From Bacillota bacterium (GTDB taxonomy: Bacteria; Bacillota; Clostridia; Clostridiales; Clostridiaceae), in NCBI GenBank assembly GCA_023399035.1, contig JAEWQX010000121.1, positions 1-8,817 on the forward strand: a stretch of DNA of 8,817 bases. The letters run 5' to 3'. The notes below the pieces were generated by a model. It searched no databases and was not told the origin of the DNA. It saw nothing but the letters and a program-made list of their open reading frames with translations. Shown piece after piece: positions 6,804 through 8,817 of the stretch. The position numbers and the translations under genes were made by a program. Within the stretch, counting starts at the first letter, position 1. Each line of letters starts with the position of its first letter.

Positions 6804-6877
6804 AAGTTTTATTTATATAAATATTTATTAATCAAAAAAATCCGTTCTAAAATCCACTACTGTTTTCTATATGTTAA

Positions 6878-7885
6878 CTATTCAGCGTCAACTATTTCCT
6901 TAGCTTGAGCTATTAATTCAGGTAATACCTTCTTAATGTCTCCAACGATAGCATAATCTGCAACCTTCATGATTGGAGCACTTTCATCCTTATTGATAGC
7001 GATGATCATATCAGAATCCTGCATACCAGCAACGTGTTGGATGGCTCCTGAAATACCACATGCTATATATATTGATGGTTTTACAGTTTTACCAGTTTGT
7101 CCAACTTGGTATGCATTATCAATCCATCCTTTTTCAACTGCAGCTCTTGAGCCTGCAACTGTTCCACCTAAAACCTTAGCTAATTCTTCTAGTAATGCGA
7201 AGTTTTCTTTAGATCCAACTCCTCTACCACCAGAAACTATAACCTTAGCTTCTGAGATATCAACAATATCCTTAGCAGTTTTAACTGTTTCTAAAACTTT
7301 AGTTCTAACATCAGCATCAGTTAATTGAACATTAACTTTTTCAACATTACAGTTAGCTCCATCGCTTTCAACCTTAGCGAAAACGCCTGGTCTTACTGTA
7401 GCCATTTGTGGTCTATGTTCTGGACATGCAATTGTAGCCATTAAATTACCACCAAATGCAGGTCTTGTAGCTAATAAATCACCATTTTCAACATCAACAT
7501 CTATTGATGTACAGTCAGCTGTAAGTCCTGTATTTAATCTAGCTGCAACTCTAGGACCTAAATCTCTTCCGATGAAAGTTGCACCAACAAATAAGATTCC
7601 TGGTTTTCTTTCGTTTACTAGGTCACAGATAACCTTTGTATATGCATCAGTTGTGTAATGTTCTAATAATTTATGATCCGCAACTAAAACTTCATCAGCA
7701 CCATGTTCTGCTAATGTTTTAGTTAATCCATCGATATTGCTTCCTAATAATAAAGCTGTTAATTTAACTCCTAATTTATCAGCTTGTCTTCTACCTTCTC
7801 CAAGTAGTTCTAAAGATACTTTTTGTAGTTCGCCTTCTCTTTGTTCCGCAAAGACCCAAACGCCCTTGTAATCTGCTATATTCAT
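6878..7885 (-). CDS. etfA: Electron transfer flavoprotein alpha subunit, 335 aa
   Basis: Alpha subunit of the EtfAB heterodimer that serves butyryl-CoA dehydrogenase; in clostridia the complex uses NADH to reduce both crotonyl-CoA and ferredoxin. The N-terminal domain (1-200) includes GATFIGRDLGPRVAARL (101-117). The C-terminal FAD domain holds SGGRGVGSKENF (218-229), GSRAAVEKGW (245-254, with the Arg that sits near the flavin in known ETFs), GQTGKTVKP (262-270), the signature YIACGISGAIQH (273-284) and NKDESAPIMKVADY (298-311). It follows etfB after 22 bp with AGGAGG at 7896-7901, so the two are cotranscribed and probably made in equal amounts. There is no N-terminal ferredoxin extension, unlike some bifurcating EtfA proteins. 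Bifurcation is inferred from family and context. Confidence 0.97.
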   Translation of the reverse strand: MNIADYKGVWVFAEQREGELQKVSLELLGEGRRQADKLGVKLTALLLGSNIDGLTKTLAEHGADEVLVADHKLLEHYTTDAYTKVICDLVNERKPGILFVGATFIGRDLGPRVAARLNTGLTADCTSIDVDVENGDLLATRPAFGGNLMATIACPEHRPQMATVRPGVFAKVESDGANCNVEKVNVQLTDADVRTKVLETVKTAKDIVDISEAKVIVSGGRGVGSKENFALLEELAKVLGGTVAGSRAAVEKGWIDNAYQVGQTGKTVKPSIYIACGISGAIQHVAGMQDSDMIIAINKDESAPIMKVADYAIVGDIKKVLPELIAQAKEIVDAE

Positions 7886-7907
7886 AATTACTTAACCTCC
7901 TATTATC

Positions 7908-8687
7908 CTAGATGTAGTGTTTTTCTTTTAATTTTCCTAAAACGTAAGTTACTGCGTCTTTAGGTTCTTGTTTAACTAATTCACCTTCGCCTTTAACTTC
8001 TTTAGTCATTGACTTCTTAACCTTTGTAGGTGAACCTTTAAGTCCTAATTCTTCAACAGGTACATCTATATCTGCTGCTCCCATAACTTTGATTTCATCA
8101 TCGTTAGTTTCGAATATTCTTGCAACATTCATGTATCTTGGGCTATTTAATTCTTCAATTGCAGTTAATAGACATGGAGTCTTAACTTCAACTACTTGAT
8201 GTCCATCTTCTAACGCTCTGTTTACTATTAAAGTATCTCCTTCAACTTTAACGTCTTGAACGTAAGTTACTTGAGGAATATTTAAGTGTTCAGCAATTTC
8301 TGGACCAACTTGTGCAGTATCACCATCAATAGCTTGTCTACCAGCGAATACTAAATCAGCATCTAATTTAGCAATAACTCCTGCTAATGCTTTTGAAGTT
8401 GCTAATGTATCAGCTCCTCCAAGTGCTCTGTCTGTTAATAGGATAGCTTCATCAGCACCCATACATAATGCTTCTCTAAGTGCAGCCTTAGCCATTGGAA
8501 GACCCATACTTACAACTGTTACTTTAGCACCAGTAGCTTCTTTTATTTTTAATGCACCCTCTAAAGCATGCTTATCTTCTGGATTTATGATTGATGGAAC
8601 TCCATCTCTTATTAATGTACCAGTCTTTGGGTCAATCTTTACAACTGTTGTATCTGGAACTTGTTTTACACAAACTACTATATTCAT
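7908..8687 (-). CDS. etfB: Electron transfer flavoprotein beta subunit, 259 aa
   Basis: Beta subunit of EtfAB. In bifurcating clostridial-type ETFs this subunit carries the second FAD, which receives the hydride from NADH. Visible motifs are the opening MNIVVCVKQVPDT, NPEDKHALEGALKIKE (35-50), GADTLATSKAL (91-101), the nucleotide-site stretch GRQAIDGDTAQVGPE (116-130) and the ETF-beta signature from VNRALEDG to PCLLT (155-175). The C-terminal arm (about 220-259) would wrap around the alpha subunit. The start is set by AGGAGGA at 8695-8701, which overlaps the stop codon of bcd; the gap between the two genes is 12 bp. Close spacing with bcd and etfA argues for one operon and a Bcd-EtfAB complex. 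Confidence 0.97.
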   Translation of the reverse strand: MNIVVCVKQVPDTTVVKIDPKTGTLIRDGVPSIINPEDKHALEGALKIKEATGAKVTVVSMGLPMAKAALREALCMGADEAILLTDRALGGADTLATSKALAGVIAKLDADLVFAGRQAIDGDTAQVGPEIAEHLNIPQVTYVQDVKVEGDTLIVNRALEDGHQVVEVKTPCLLTAIEELNSPRYMNVARIFETNDDEIKVMGAADIDVPVEELGLKGSPTKVKKSMTKEVKGEGELVKQEPKDAVTYVLGKLKEKHYI

Positions 8688-8699
8688 TACAAAGTCCTC

Positions 8700-8817
8700 C
8701 TATCTTAAAATGCTTCCTGCGATAACCATCTTTTGAACTTCTGAAGTTCCTTCATAGATTTCAGTTATCTTAGCATCTCTCATCATTCTTTCTACTGGAT
8801 ATTCCTTAGTATATCCG
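8700..8817 (-). CDS. bcd: Butyryl-CoA dehydrogenase, C-terminal 38 residues (cut by window edge)
   Basis: Only the 3' end is present. The readable tail contains YPVERMMRDAKITEIYEGTS, then EVQKMVIAGSILR and a TAG stop at 8700-8702. This is the C-terminal end of a short-chain acyl-CoA dehydrogenase; the Glu of IYEGTSEVQ is the catalytic base of butyryl-CoA dehydrogenases. Position directly before etfB and etfA identifies it as the Bcd of the crotonyl-CoA reduction complex. The 5' part, and probably crt and the operon's main promoter, lie beyond the right edge. The stop codon overlaps the etfB ribosome binding site, favouring translational coupling. A generic acyl-CoA dehydrogenase name is the only alternative. 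Confidence 0.93.
   Translation of the reverse strand, partial: GYTKEYPVERMMRDAKITEIYEGTSEVQKMVIAGSILR

Noticed and set aside
5501..6877. Search for a Rex operator (TTGTTAA-N4-TTAACAA type) in the spacers around hbd
   Set aside because: Only partial TTAACA/TTAAT fragments are present; no site with both half-sites was found. The expected site before crt lies outside the window.
5976..7328. Plus-strand frames inside hbd and etfA (5976-6227, 6387-6650, 6969-7328)
   Set aside because: These are shadows of well-identified minus-strand enzymes, without ribosome binding sites.

Overview
The window looks like chromosomal DNA of a butyrate- or solvent-forming Clostridium (sensu stricto; the gene order recalls the C. 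beijerinckii / C. butyricum group). The reasons are the AT-rich sequence, strong AGGAGG-type ribosome binding sites, Firmicutes-type CIRCE/HrcA control of groESL, the clostridial bcd-etfB-etfA-hbd order and a clostridial OGG-type glycosylase. The species assignment is an inference; no database search was possible.

Layout: every gene but one is on the minus strand, so transcription runs mostly from right to left. From the right edge: the 3' end of bcd (butyryl-CoA dehydrogenase), etfB, etfA and, after a 177-bp spacer with its own candidate promoter, hbd, closed by a clear intrinsic terminator (5757-5811). Next come a largely empty AT-rich gap, an OGG-type 8-oxoguanine DNA glycosylase gene, and a small plus-strand HNH-nuclease-like gene whose terminator hairpin (4438-4470) lies between the two converging genes. 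This small gene is divergent from a 495-residue [FeFe]-hydrogenase-like iron-sulfur protein gene, which ends at a hairpin usable on both strands (2333-2371). The left end is the groES-groEL operon with a vegetative promoter and a perfect CIRCE operator.

How the genes work together: Bcd with EtfAB reduces crotonyl-CoA, and in clostridia this is coupled by flavin-based electron bifurcation to ferredoxin reduction. Hbd supplies the 3-hydroxybutyryl-CoA step just upstream in the same pathway. The hydrogenase-like protein carries many Fe-S ligands and a complete set of H-cluster cysteines, so it could exchange electrons with ferredoxin or sense redox state, but its sequence fits the poorly understood group B type rather than the classical H2-producing enzyme. 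GroESL is a heat-shock housekeeping module.

I found no mobile element, CRISPR array, RNA gene or clearly new multi-gene system. The points most worth a second look are the atypical hydrogenase, unusual base-recognition residues in the OGG enzyme, a possible independent promoter for hbd, and a small conserved-looking HNH protein sharing a divergent promoter region with the hydrogenase.
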